A stretch of DNA of 33,099 bases, from contig CAYOPN010000028.1 of assembly GCA_964405835.1 (NCBI GenBank), positions 1-33,099 on the forward strand, given 5' to 3'. The stretch is from JAJVIP01 sp964405835. GTDB taxonomy: Bacteria > Elusimicrobiota > Elusimicrobia > F11. This document shows, in pieces, positions 25,801 through 33,042 of the stretch; the first letter of the stretch is position 1, and each line of letters opens with the position of its first letter. Under the pieces are notes generated by a model, which saw only the letters and a list, made by a program, of their open reading frames with translations, made no database searches and was not told the origin of the DNA. A program made the translations under genes and the position numbers.

Positions 25801-27977
25801 ATGTAATTGGCCGATTGATTGTAGGCGGCGTTGAAATGGATCAGTTTGTTCGCGTCGCCCTTCACTTTGATAACGGGTCCCGTCCGCTGAATATCGGCTT
25901 GCAGGTTTTCTACCGAGAAATCGTTGAGCCATACCAGCGGCGCGCGCATGGTCCCCTTGATGTCCATGCCCGGCCAGGAAATGCGCCCTTCCCATTGCGC
26001 TTCCCCATCCATATAAAAGGCCGCTGTTCCCACGTGCTGCATTTGGACTGTCGCCAGCGTGTCCCACCCGTTGTTCCGGAAAACCGCTTCGCCGGAACCT
26101 TGCAACGCGCGCGGGCCGTAGCGCAGAGCAAAACTGTCCAGCAAAACCTTGTCGCCCTGGAAATGGGCCCCAACCTCGAGCGCATCAAAACGGAATTTCC
26201 CAACCAGCCCGTTGGTCCAGGAAAACGAGGAGACACCAATCGGTTTTAAGTCGCGCAATTCCACATCGACCTGGCCGGTAACGGACCCGCCGGACTGAGC
26301 CGTCGATTTCATGATGTCGAAAAAGAGCGCGGGATTGGCCTGGTCCAAGTTCGCTTTGATCTTAAAACGCCCCTCGCGTTTTGACGGAGTCCACAACACG
26401 TCACCGCTGTACCCGCCGGCCACCTGGATATCGGTCAACGACACTTCGTCGGGAGAACCGTGGAATTTTGCGCTCCCCTTCCAAGAACCACCAGTAGGTA
26501 AAAATTTCAAACCGTCAAACGAAACGTCGAGATCGGAAACAATTTTCTCAATGCTCCCCTTGATAGGTCCTTTTATGTCCATCGCCCCGGTGATCGCCGG
26601 ATACCGTTCGACGAGTGGCGGCCATAGGTCGGGAGGAATGTTGTTCGCGTTCACAGCCAGGTCCAATGCCTTGTTTTCAAGATGGACGGTGCCGGAGGCT
26701 GCAATGCGGGAATCTTTTCCAAACGTGAGCCGCATTTCCTCCACTTTCGCCACCAAATCGCGGACAGACACTTTTAATTTGAATGCGTCTGTTTCGATGC
26801 GGACCAACCGGTCGTTGATATTGATTCGGCCCATGACACGCTTCGACGCCTTAAAACGCCCCCAGCGGAATTTGTCGATATCAAGTGAACCGTCGACCAA
26901 TAACGATTCGGGGTTCCCGCCCACGCGCAATTTGGAATCCAGGATGCCACCGACGGTCTTCCAATCGTTTGCTTGCGCAACCGCCTCCAGTGACACATTG
27001 GACACATTAAAATCCCACACCGGCGCCGGTTCCGAAAACCGCGCATTCAAGTCAACACGTCCTTGCGCAAAATCGGCCGACGCCTCCAGTTTCTTGTTCG
27101 CGTAAGTAAACGCCGCCTGTAATTCGGGAAATTTCATCTTCGAATACGTGGCGTCCGCCGAGCCGTTGCCCGTGACCGTGAAGCGTTCCAACGGTCCTTC
27201 TATCTGCGCCAGGAATGACGCGCGTCCGCCGTAAGCCCCATGTTTCGAATTCGGGAAAATTGTTTCGAGCAAATGCGGGACGGATGCGTTGTCCGCGCGC
27301 AGCGTCATGTGGAGGACCGGCGATTTCCACGGCGCATCGATGCTCCCCTTTAAATTTATTTTGGAGCGGATGGTGAGCGATTCAACGAGAACCGAATTTG
27401 GATTCATGTGCACCAACGTCGAAAAGGGCAACTTGCCGGCCCCGTTTGGCCGCTCATAAACCAATCTTTTCCCGCTGACAGAAACACCCCAATCCGTCAA
27501 CGTGGCCTTTGGACGAAGCGTGCCGCGCAATGTTCCTTCCGCATTAACGGAGCCGCTTAATTCCGGAACCGACGGAAATTTTTTCCGTAAATTGGCCAAA
27601 ACGTCTTCCGACTTGAGGTTTTCAACACGGAAATTGGCGCGCCACGACCAATTTCCAAACGGTATGGGACGCCAGTTAAACCGGATGTTTCCCAAGCTGG
27701 CGCTTTCCGTGACCAAGGTGAGGCGGTGCGGACGGACCTTTAGCGTGATTTGCGAGAGATCGAGCTGGACGGGGCGGGCCATTTTGACGCCGTGGAAGGT
27801 GAAATCACCGAACAGGTTCGTGCGGACTTTTTGAATGCTGACCTCGGCCCCCAATTGCTTTTGCAAAAAGCCGGTCAACATGCCCTCCACGCGCAGGCAT
27901 AAAATAAGATGCGCGGCGATCCAGAGGAACGCCGCGCATCCGAGAACTACCAGAGTGTGCGAACGAAGTCTTTTCAA
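22845..27977 (-). CDS. tamB: Translocation and assembly module protein TamB
   Basis: A 1710-residue AsmA-like protein with an N-terminal membrane anchor (about 8-29) and a very long periplasmic region of beta-rich repeats. The TamB C-terminal (DUF490) domain covers roughly the last 450 residues, including GRIHTEQGSIVYSGSEFRI, LALGLPLSTSV and LAR-N-GLIDVVRI. Such proteins form a hydrophobic groove bridging inner and outer membranes and work in lipid transport and barrel assembly. It is longer than E. coli TamB (about 1259) and ends with a Pro/Lys-rich tail of about 30 residues after the last strand. The start is TTG 27977 with no strong RBS. A two-codon ATG-GAT-TGA reading frame overlaps it (27982-27974). 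The next gene is bamA, not tamA. Confidence 0.92.
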   Translation of the reverse strand: MKRLRSHTLVVLGCAAFLWIAAHLILCLRVEGMLTGFLQKQLGAEVSIQKVRTNLFGDFTFHGVKMARPVQLDLSQITLKVRPHRLTLVTESASLGNIRFNWRPIPFGNWSWRANFRVENLKSEDVLANLRKKFPSVPELSGSVNAEGTLRGTLRPKATLTDWGVSVSGKRLVYERPNGAGKLPFSTLVHMNPNSVLVESLTIRSKINLKGSIDAPWKSPVLHMTLRADNASVPHLLETIFPNSKHGAYGGRASFLAQIEGPLERFTVTGNGSADATYSKMKFPELQAAFTYANKKLEASADFAQGRVDLNARFSEPAPVWDFNVSNVSLEAVAQANDWKTVGGILDSKLRVGGNPESLLVDGSLDIDKFRWGRFKASKRVMGRININDRLVRIETDAFKLKVSVRDLVAKVEEMRLTFGKDSRIAASGTVHLENKALDLAVNANNIPPDLWPPLVERYPAITGAMDIKGPIKGSIEKIVSDLDVSFDGLKFLPTGGSWKGSAKFHGSPDEVSLTDIQVAGGYSGDVLWTPSKREGRFKIKANLDQANPALFFDIMKSTAQSGGSVTGQVDVELRDLKPIGVSSFSWTNGLVGKFRFDALEVGAHFQGDKVLLDSFALRYGPRALQGSGEAVFRNNGWDTLATVQMQHVGTAAFYMDGEAQWEGRISWPGMDIKGTMRAPLVWLNDFSVENLQADIQRTGPVIKVKGDANKLIHFNAAYNQSANYMDGSFHGEGLQLEEFLSKAVPDTTKIPKGTADIALKFKGPIGKLALTVDVNTKQVEWRKEKFGVNASFKINGSTISVSKAEAHLEKGGDVKVSGTISRTEVATFALKGQGSQLNMQSIFNLLEWPVKWEGKTDVSLDFSGPVDQRVTRVAFHGTHRGFGPFPLGGTISGNVTEVNRQWDLSGIRITSGDGFGVLLPGSNIYMDKNGAAAMRVMADSRNLRAGVMTFYGGVEVTGAWKGKSKIDPEAPKSPIELDVFARSLWVNQYVLDGNVTHLTLRQGEVEFSPILGSNQQVSGILMHANYPDIEMKAFRLVDGGMEKCFLDGHVGPGLWDYTLRLKEIDAGILRSLFDTSVPITGKMDADLRGLGSVKAPNISGNLTLRDGRLDSLPIDAAETKISYKDGIIDAQDIKASRKRGYQLTGRVKFQADADADEKVPPEIDLSVEKGDLAFLRDVWPEVSKARGAFTARFQMGTKSYGRSVSGFLNAQKISITSAHTPSLQKGEIKVRLDRNRLHVEDARARLGNGNIELTGYVDFKNGAPNFYNLSLRTTTEHGVSIRVPELAISPGPFLGQFGILKRRLAGASRGEPLINLILKGAAESPLLAGTIELENAIFTYPPAVTANKLEQKVTAFRKWAKHFWNNLKVDISLVAGSRTWYQNELVDANITGDIHFTGPTTDLDVNGRIHTEQGSIVYSGSEFRIKDAMLELVTKDPAFADVNAKHTAVYLRATAEKQVFYTDGLSNNNQDTIVMTVDRSLIGEIQPRFYSRYNPNLSPERALQLALGLPLSTSVDDNSLLPDQRATKQADQREDTDKMLRLGLVQLLDSSLASPLARALARNTGLIDVVRITYQEHDPLADNVASPADQEATNSVTQNQFLKYAKGTKVKFGRGISSRLFADYSVRVDEYQNQVDFRHEVELSYQLKRNLYLRGVSELDDQRQLGSVPDRRAILENQWRFGLPKPRAPQKPLKESKATPARSLYTPAS

Positions 27978-27991
27978 TCCATGAAAGGCCG

Positions 27992-30478
27992 TTAACTTCG
28001 GACCGGTTTCTTGTGCGGCGTGGGGCTGAACATAAGCTTCTTCGCTTCCGGATCGAACTCAACGTAAACCTTACCGCCCGTGGTGAGCCGCTTGGCCAAG
28101 ATTTCCTCGGCCATGGGGTCTTCCAAGTGGCGCTGAATGGTCCGCACGAGCGGCCGCGCCCCGTAATTCGGGTCGAAACCTTCCGTGACGAGAAAGTCCT
28201 TCGCTTCTTCGGACAAGGTCGGCACAATGTCTTGGTTTGCAAGTTTCTTGTGCACGCGCTCGAGGATGATGTCCAGGATCTTCCGGGCGTCTTCTTTCAC
28301 GAGCGGATGGAACACGATGATGTCATCGATCCGGTTCAAAAATTCCGGATTGAAATGACGTTTCACCTCTTCCATGACCGTGTCTTTCATCGCTTTGTAA
28401 TCGCGATCAACGTCGTCGCTAGAGACGAACCCCAGGGATTTCCCCTTAGAGATCAGCCGCGCGCCCACGTTCGACGTCATGATGACCACCGTGTTTTTGA
28501 AGCTGACTTTGTGTCCCAGGTTGTCGGTCACGTGCCCGTCGTCCATGATTTGAAGCAAGATATTGAACGTGTCCGGATGCGCCTTCTCGATTTCGTCGAG
28601 CAGCACCACCGAATACGGTTTCCGGCGAACGGCTTCGGTCAATTGCCCGCCTTCTTCGTATCCCACGTACCCGGGGGGCGCGCCAATGAGACGCGACACC
28701 GAGAATTTTTCCATGTATTCGGACATGTCGATCCGGATCAGCGCCTCTTCGTTGCCAAACAAGAATTCGGCGAGCGTGCGGGCGAGTTCGGTTTTACCGA
28801 CGCCGGTGGGGCCCAAGAAGATGAAGCTTCCGACCGGTTTCTTCGGATCTTTCAGGCCCGTCCGCGAACGGCGGATGGCCTGCGAGATGCTCCGGATGGC
28901 TTCTTCCTGACCGATCACGCGTCCGTGCAAAGCTTCTTCCATATGAAGCAGTTTGTCGGACTCTTTCTCGGTCAGCTTGTTGACGGGGATTCCCGTCCAC
29001 ATCGAAACGACGCTGGCGATGTCTTCGCCGGTGATGGTCGGGATGGTTTCTTCCCGGCTCGCGCGCCATTTCTTCTTTTGGTCCTCAATAGACTTCTTTA
29101 ATTCCTTTTCCTGATCACGAAGACGCGCCGCCTTCTCATACTCCTGAGAAGCGATCGAACCATCTTTTTCTTTGGTCAGGCTTTCCAGTTCGCCTTCGCG
29201 GTCCTTTATGCTTTTCGGCATCGTGGATATCTGCAAGCGCGAACGGCTGCCGGACTCATCGATCAAGTCGATCGCTTTGTCGGGCAAGAACCGGTCCGCG
29301 ATGTAGCGCTCGGACAACTCGGCTGCGGCCTTCACGGCCTCATCGGAATATTTGACTTTGTGGTGCTGTTCGTATTTCTCGCGCAGCCCCGTCAGGATCT
29401 TGATCGTGTCTTCAATGCTTGGCGGTTCCACCTGGATCGGCTGGAAACGGCGCTCCAGCGCCGCATCGTGTTCGATATGGCGACGGTATTCGTCAAGCGT
29501 GGTCGCCCCGATGCATTGCAGCTCGCCGCGCGCGAGCGCGGGCTTGAGCATGTTAGAGGCATCGATCGCACCCTCGGCCGCTCCGGCGCCGATGACGGTG
29601 TGAAGCTCGTCAATGAAAAGAATGATCTGGTTTTTCGCGCGGCGGATCTCTTCCATGATGTTCTTGAGCCGCTGCTCGAATTCACCGCGGTACTTGGTGC
29701 CGGCAACAACGGCAGCCAAGTCGAGTGTCATCACGCGACGCCCTTGCAGGACTTCCGGGATGTCGCCCGAGGCGATTTTCTGGGCCAAGCCTTCCACAAT
29801 CGCGGTTTTTCCCACACCGGGGTCTCCGATCAGGACGGGATTGTTTTTGGTACGGCGGGCCAGGATTTGGACCAGGCGGGTGATTTCATCGGCGCGCCCA
29901 ATGACGGGATCCGATTTCTTCTCTTTGGCCAAAACCGTGAGGTCACGGCCAAATTCATCCAGCGTTGGTGTTTTGGATTTTGTCTTAGACGCTGGCGCAG
30001 AACCGCCACCGCCTTGCTGTTGCTGGGTTTGATGTGGCTGGCCTTCGCCCAAGAGCGAGATGACTTCCTCGCGGACGACGTCCAGGCGCACGCCCAAATT
30101 CTCGAGCACGCGCGCGGCCACACCTTCCTCTTCTCGGATAAGCCCAAGCAACAAATGTTCAGTACCAACGTAATTGTGGCCCATATTCTGCGCTTCCTCG
30201 ACGGCAAGCTCGAGGACTTTTTTCGCGCGGGGCGTAAAAGGAATTTCGCCAAGCAACATGACGTTGTCGCCGGTGCCGACAATTTTCTCAATTTCGGTGC
30301 GAACGCGGCGGAGATCCACTCCTAAATTCGCGAGCACTTGGGCGGCAACACCTTCCCCAAGCGCAATAAGGCCCAGGAGTAAGTGTTCGGTGCCGACATA
30401 ATCGTGATTCAACCGTTTTGCTTCTTCCTGGGCGATCAAGATGACCCGTTGGGCTCTCTCTGTGAACCGGTTGGACAT
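27992..30478 (-). CDS. clpC: AAA+ unfoldase ClpC (Clp protease ATPase subunit)
   Basis: An 828-residue HSP100 ATPase. Two Clp_N repeats (about 1-145), which bind phosphoarginine in Bacillus ClpC, precede AAA1 with Walker A GDPGVGKT (218-225) and Walker B ILFIDE (286-291). A short middle coiled coil with a UVR motif (about 430-470), where adaptors such as McsB bind, follows. AAA2 has Walker A GPTGVGKT (556-563), Walker B VVLLDE (624-629) and the ClpP-docking loop Leu682-Gly-Phe684. The UVR-type middle domain and LGF loop make it ClpC rather than ClpB. mcsA and mcsB lie directly upstream. ATG 30478 follows AAGGAGG by 5 nt. Its last coding bases are 14 nt from tamB. Confidence 0.97.
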   Translation of the reverse strand: MSNRFTERAQRVILIAQEEAKRLNHDYVGTEHLLLGLIALGEGVAAQVLANLGVDLRRVRTEIEKIVGTGDNVMLLGEIPFTPRAKKVLELAVEEAQNMGHNYVGTEHLLLGLIREEEGVAARVLENLGVRLDVVREEVISLLGEGQPHQTQQQQGGGGSAPASKTKSKTPTLDEFGRDLTVLAKEKKSDPVIGRADEITRLVQILARRTKNNPVLIGDPGVGKTAIVEGLAQKIASGDIPEVLQGRRVMTLDLAAVVAGTKYRGEFEQRLKNIMEEIRRAKNQIILFIDELHTVIGAGAAEGAIDASNMLKPALARGELQCIGATTLDEYRRHIEHDAALERRFQPIQVEPPSIEDTIKILTGLREKYEQHHKVKYSDEAVKAAAELSERYIADRFLPDKAIDLIDESGSRSRLQISTMPKSIKDREGELESLTKEKDGSIASQEYEKAARLRDQEKELKKSIEDQKKKWRASREETIPTITGEDIASVVSMWTGIPVNKLTEKESDKLLHMEEALHGRVIGQEEAIRSISQAIRRSRTGLKDPKKPVGSFIFLGPTGVGKTELARTLAEFLFGNEEALIRIDMSEYMEKFSVSRLIGAPPGYVGYEEGGQLTEAVRRKPYSVVLLDEIEKAHPDTFNILLQIMDDGHVTDNLGHKVSFKNTVVIMTSNVGARLISKGKSLGFVSSDDVDRDYKAMKDTVMEEVKRHFNPEFLNRIDDIIVFHPLVKEDARKILDIILERVHKKLANQDIVPTLSEEAKDFLVTEGFDPNYGARPLVRTIQRHLEDPMAEEILAKRLTTGGKVYVEFDPEAKKLMFSPTPHKKPVRS

Positions 30479-30489
30479 CTGTTCCTCCT

Positions 30490-30522
30490 TAGTTTATTGA
30501 CGGAAAATACTAACTTATTGAC
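30490..30522 (-). promoter_or_regulatory. Direct-repeat operator candidate in front of clpC
   Basis: Two 12-bp direct repeats, 30511-30522 (GTCAATAAGTTA) and 30490-30501 (GTCAATAAACTA) read on the minus strand, match at 10 of 12 positions. They are exactly 21 bp apart, two helical turns. A -10-like TAGTAT (30512-30507) sits between them, but no good -35 is present. Each repeat contains A/C-GTCAAT, close to the RGTCAAA half-site of the CtsR heat-shock repressor, although CtsR half-sites are normally 10 bp apart. The repeats are read directly; the regulator is unknown. Confidence 0.5.
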
Positions 30523-30551
30523 TCCGCGGTGGCTAGTTTAACCAACGAATT

Positions 30552-30581
30552 GAAAAATCGCCACATTTTGTATGTCTGGCG
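30552..30581 (-). terminator. Weak terminator or attenuator hairpin after mcsB
   Basis: Directly after the mcsB stop codon, minus-strand CGCC (30581-30578) pairs with GGCG (30562-30559) and ACAT (30575-30572) pairs with ATGT (30566-30563). There is a two-base bulge and a 5-nt loop, and ATTTTTC follows. An alternative outer pairing AAAATCG (30591-30585) with CGATTTT can extend it. The stem is short, so it is probably a partial terminator that lowers read-through from mcsB into clpC. Confidence 0.4.
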
Positions 30582-31649
30582 TCACGATTTTGCAAGCTCG
30601 GACGTGAAATATTCGGCCCGGAGCACATCATCGCTCTCTCCCGACCGGCCCCGCGGAGCTTTCATCTTTAAATGGGCCGGCTGGGACATGAAGAAAAGGG
30701 ACGTGGCCTTATCAATGGTCAGCGGCAGATCGATTCCGAGCTTGAGCCCGAGGCGGGCCATCGATACGTTTTTCATCCCTTCAACGAGACTCAACACTTT
30801 CGCCCATCTTATTGTTCCATAGGAACGCGTGATCTGGTCTTTAAACAGGACGGAATCTTCCGCGTCTTGAATGTTTTGCCGCTGACGCTTCTCATAAGCG
30901 CAGATCTCACGGACCGTGCCCTCAACATCTTTAATGATCTGGTTTTCGGTCTGACCCAGCGTGCGGACATTGGAAATTTGAAACAAATCACCGAGCGCGG
31001 TCGTGCCTTCTCCATAAAACCCGCGGGCGGTCAGACCGGCATGGCTCAGCTCGTTCACAACGGATTGAATTTTCCCCGTCATGACCAGACCCGGCAGATG
31101 CAGCAGGCAGGACGCACGCAAACCAGTCCCCATATTGGTTGGACATGCGGTGATATAGCCGAGTTCCGCGTTATAGGAAAGTGGCAGCTTCCCACCGATT
31201 TCATCGTCCAATTGCGTCAATATTTCCCACGCTTCGCTAAGCCCAAGACCGGGAAGAAAACAAGCCGCACGCACGTGGTCTTCCTCATTGATCATGACCG
31301 AAATACTTTCACCGGCCGAGACGACCAGCCCCCCCTCTCCTTCCTTTCCTGCATGCTCATGTGAAATCAGCTGCCTCTCCATGAGGAACATACGTTCCAA
31401 GGACGATAATTGTCCAAGCCTGAAGGAACTGTTTTTGTGCATGACCGAAGACGATTTCAAGACCTCCAACATGTTCTCGAGACTCTTCTTTTGTTGGGCA
31501 AGGGTGGCGTGGTGCGGAAAAGGGACGCCCAGGAAATTTCGCGCAATACGCACGCGGGAAGAAAGCACGATCCCATCAAAATCATTGGAGGGCCGGGTAA
31601 TCCAGCTTGGCGGCGCGGAGGCCCAGGCGGAAAAATCAGCTTTGCTCAT
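30582..31649 (-). CDS. mcsB: Protein arginine kinase McsB
   Basis: A 355-residue member of the phosphagen-kinase fold that phosphorylates arginine in proteins, marking them for ClpC. Conserved parts are VLSSRVRIARN (28-38), the catalytic acidic loop NEEDH (121-125), CPTNMGTGLRAS (169-180) with the conserved Cys169, GFYGEGTTALGDLFQISN (210-227) and a C-terminal D-D-x-x-R-A patch (340-345). In Gram-positive McsB I expect R-D-x-x-R-A there, so the phosphoarginine-binding pocket may be altered. Its ATG overlaps the mcsA stop (ATGA). The short C-terminus is typical of bacterial McsB and excludes creatine or arginine kinase. Confidence 0.94.
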   Translation of the reverse strand: MSKADFSAWASAPPSWITRPSNDFDGIVLSSRVRIARNFLGVPFPHHATLAQQKKSLENMLEVLKSSSVMHKNSSFRLGQLSSLERMFLMERQLISHEHAGKEGEGGLVVSAGESISVMINEEDHVRAACFLPGLGLSEAWEILTQLDDEIGGKLPLSYNAELGYITACPTNMGTGLRASCLLHLPGLVMTGKIQSVVNELSHAGLTARGFYGEGTTALGDLFQISNVRTLGQTENQIIKDVEGTVREICAYEKRQRQNIQDAEDSVLFKDQITRSYGTIRWAKVLSLVEGMKNVSMARLGLKLGIDLPLTIDKATSLFFMSQPAHLKMKAPRGRSGESDDVLRAEYFTSELAKS

Positions 31650-32161
31650 ACGGTCCGTTTTTCAAAATCGCGTATTTTGTCGCGGAGTGAGGCGGCCAAC
31701 TCGTACTGCTCCTCCCGCACGGCTTTTTCGAGGTCCATCTTAAGTCTTGAGAGCGACTTCTCACGGTCCCGCACCTTGGTCTTGGCTACTTCCGCCGGGG
31801 CTTTTTTCCCTTTGTGCGTGGTCGCTCCGTGGATTTTCTTTAAAAAACTTTCGGCCTCTTTGTGGAAATGGAGATAACACTCGGAACATCCCATTCGTCC
31901 GGTTTTTTGAAACTGGGCCATGGTCCAACGGCAAACGGGGCAGGCGGATTTAACGGCGCCCGATGACTGCTGATGCCAGCTGGAAAGAACGTCCATTAGA
32001 TCGTTCAAGGCAGGCTGAACGGCGGAAGGAAAGTTAAAGGAAGCGGTGAGGCCCGATTTTTTTGCGCAATCTTCGCAGAGATCGAGCTGGACGGCCTTGC
32101 CGTCAATAATTCCGTTGAAATGAACGAACGCGTCTTTCTTTTTGCAACGGGTGCAGGTCAT
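31646..32161 (-). CDS. mcsA: McsA-type zinc-finger/UVR activator of McsB
   Basis: A 171-residue cytosolic protein with two zinc-binding sites built from CxxC pairs (Cys3/6 with 29/32; Cys74/77 with 92/95) and a C-terminal UVR motif (about 134-169; LKMDLEKAVREEQYELAASLRDKI) that docks on ClpC. In Bacillus, McsA activates the arginine kinase McsB. Length and domain order are those of the family. The start lies 2 nt after the ilvE stop, and the stop overlaps mcsB. Confidence 0.92.
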   Translation of the reverse strand: MTCTRCKKKDAFVHFNGIIDGKAVQLDLCEDCAKKSGLTASFNFPSAVQPALNDLMDVLSSWHQQSSGAVKSACPVCRWTMAQFQKTGRMGCSECYLHFHKEAESFLKKIHGATTHKGKKAPAEVAKTKVRDREKSLSRLKMDLEKAVREEQYELAASLRDKIRDFEKRTV

Positions 32162-32163
32162 TA

Positions 32164-33042
32164 TTATAGGCCGGCCGCTTCCGCCCTTACCAACATTTTA
32201 AAACGGGCCATGAGGTCCAGCGTCACGTTGCCGGGATGGCCCGTTCCAATCTTCCGTCCGTCGATCCGTGTGACCGGAATGATTTCGGCGGCCGTGCCGG
32301 TGAAGAACACTTCATCGGCGTCAAACAACGCTTTTGGAAAGAACACCTGTTCTTTGATCGAAAAATCCGTTTGTTTGCGGATTATTTCCATGACCACACT
32401 GCGCGTGATGCCGATCAAAACGCCCGCCGTGGTGGGCGGAGTGATAATGGTTTCTCCTTTCACCAGAAAAACGTTGTCGCCCGTGCACTCGCAAACCTGT
32501 CCATTCACGTTCAACATAATCGCTTCGGGAACATTTTTGCGCACGGCTTCGAGCTTCGCTTGGATATTGTTTAAATAATTCATCGACTTGATCGACGGAT
32601 CGAGCGCCGCTGTCAAATTGCGGCGTGTCTTCGCGATGATGGACTGGAGACCTTGCTCGTAACATTCGGCCGGGAAGAGACGGAGTTTGTCCGCAATCAC
32701 GATCACGCTGGGTTTCGGACAGGCGCGCGGGTCGAGGCCCAAGTCGCCCACTCCACGCGAAACGAGCAAGCGGATGTAAGCGTCGGTCAATTTGTTTTTT
32801 TTGATGGCCTGGTTCACGATGGCGGCCAACCGCGCGCGCGACAGCGGCATTTTCAAAGAGATGAGGCGGGCGGAGCGGTCCAACCGCTTCAGATGTTCAT
32901 CCAAGCGAAAAACATGTCCGTGATAAGCGCGGATCCCTTCGAACACGCCGTCTCCGTACAAGAATCCGTGATCATAAACGGAAACCTTGGCGTTGTTCCG
33001 CGGCCACCATTTTCCGTCGATATAAATCCACCCTTGCGACAT
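32164..33042 (-). CDS. ilvE: Branched-chain amino acid aminotransferase
   Basis: A 292-residue fold-type IV PLP enzyme that catalyses the last step of valine, leucine and isoleucine synthesis. Visible motifs are YGDGVFEGIRAY (29-40), the PLP lysine Lys152 in SIKSMNYLNN, CECTGDNVFLVKG, TPPTTAGVLIGITR and FFTGTAAEIIPV, which favour IlvE over D-amino-acid or aminodeoxychorismate enzymes. ATG 33042 is fixed by AAGGAG 6-7 nt upstream; a frame to the window edge is ignored. In Firmicutes ctsR normally occupies this position before mcsA. A TATACA (33082-33077) could be a -10 element, but its -35 would lie at or beyond the window edge. Confidence 0.92.
   Translation of the reverse strand: MSQGWIYIDGKWWPRNNAKVSVYDHGFLYGDGVFEGIRAYHGHVFRLDEHLKRLDRSARLISLKMPLSRARLAAIVNQAIKKNKLTDAYIRLLVSRGVGDLGLDPRACPKPSVIVIADKLRLFPAECYEQGLQSIIAKTRRNLTAALDPSIKSMNYLNNIQAKLEAVRKNVPEAIMLNVNGQVCECTGDNVFLVKGETIITPPTTAGVLIGITRSVVMEIIRKQTDFSIKEQVFFPKALFDADEVFFTGTAAEIIPVTRIDGRKIGTGHPGNVTLDLMARFKMLVRAEAAGL

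Noticed and set aside
28013..29101. Plus-strand open frame (362 codons) opposite clpC
   Set aside because: Antisense of the highly conserved ClpC AAA2 region; no independent evidence for coding.
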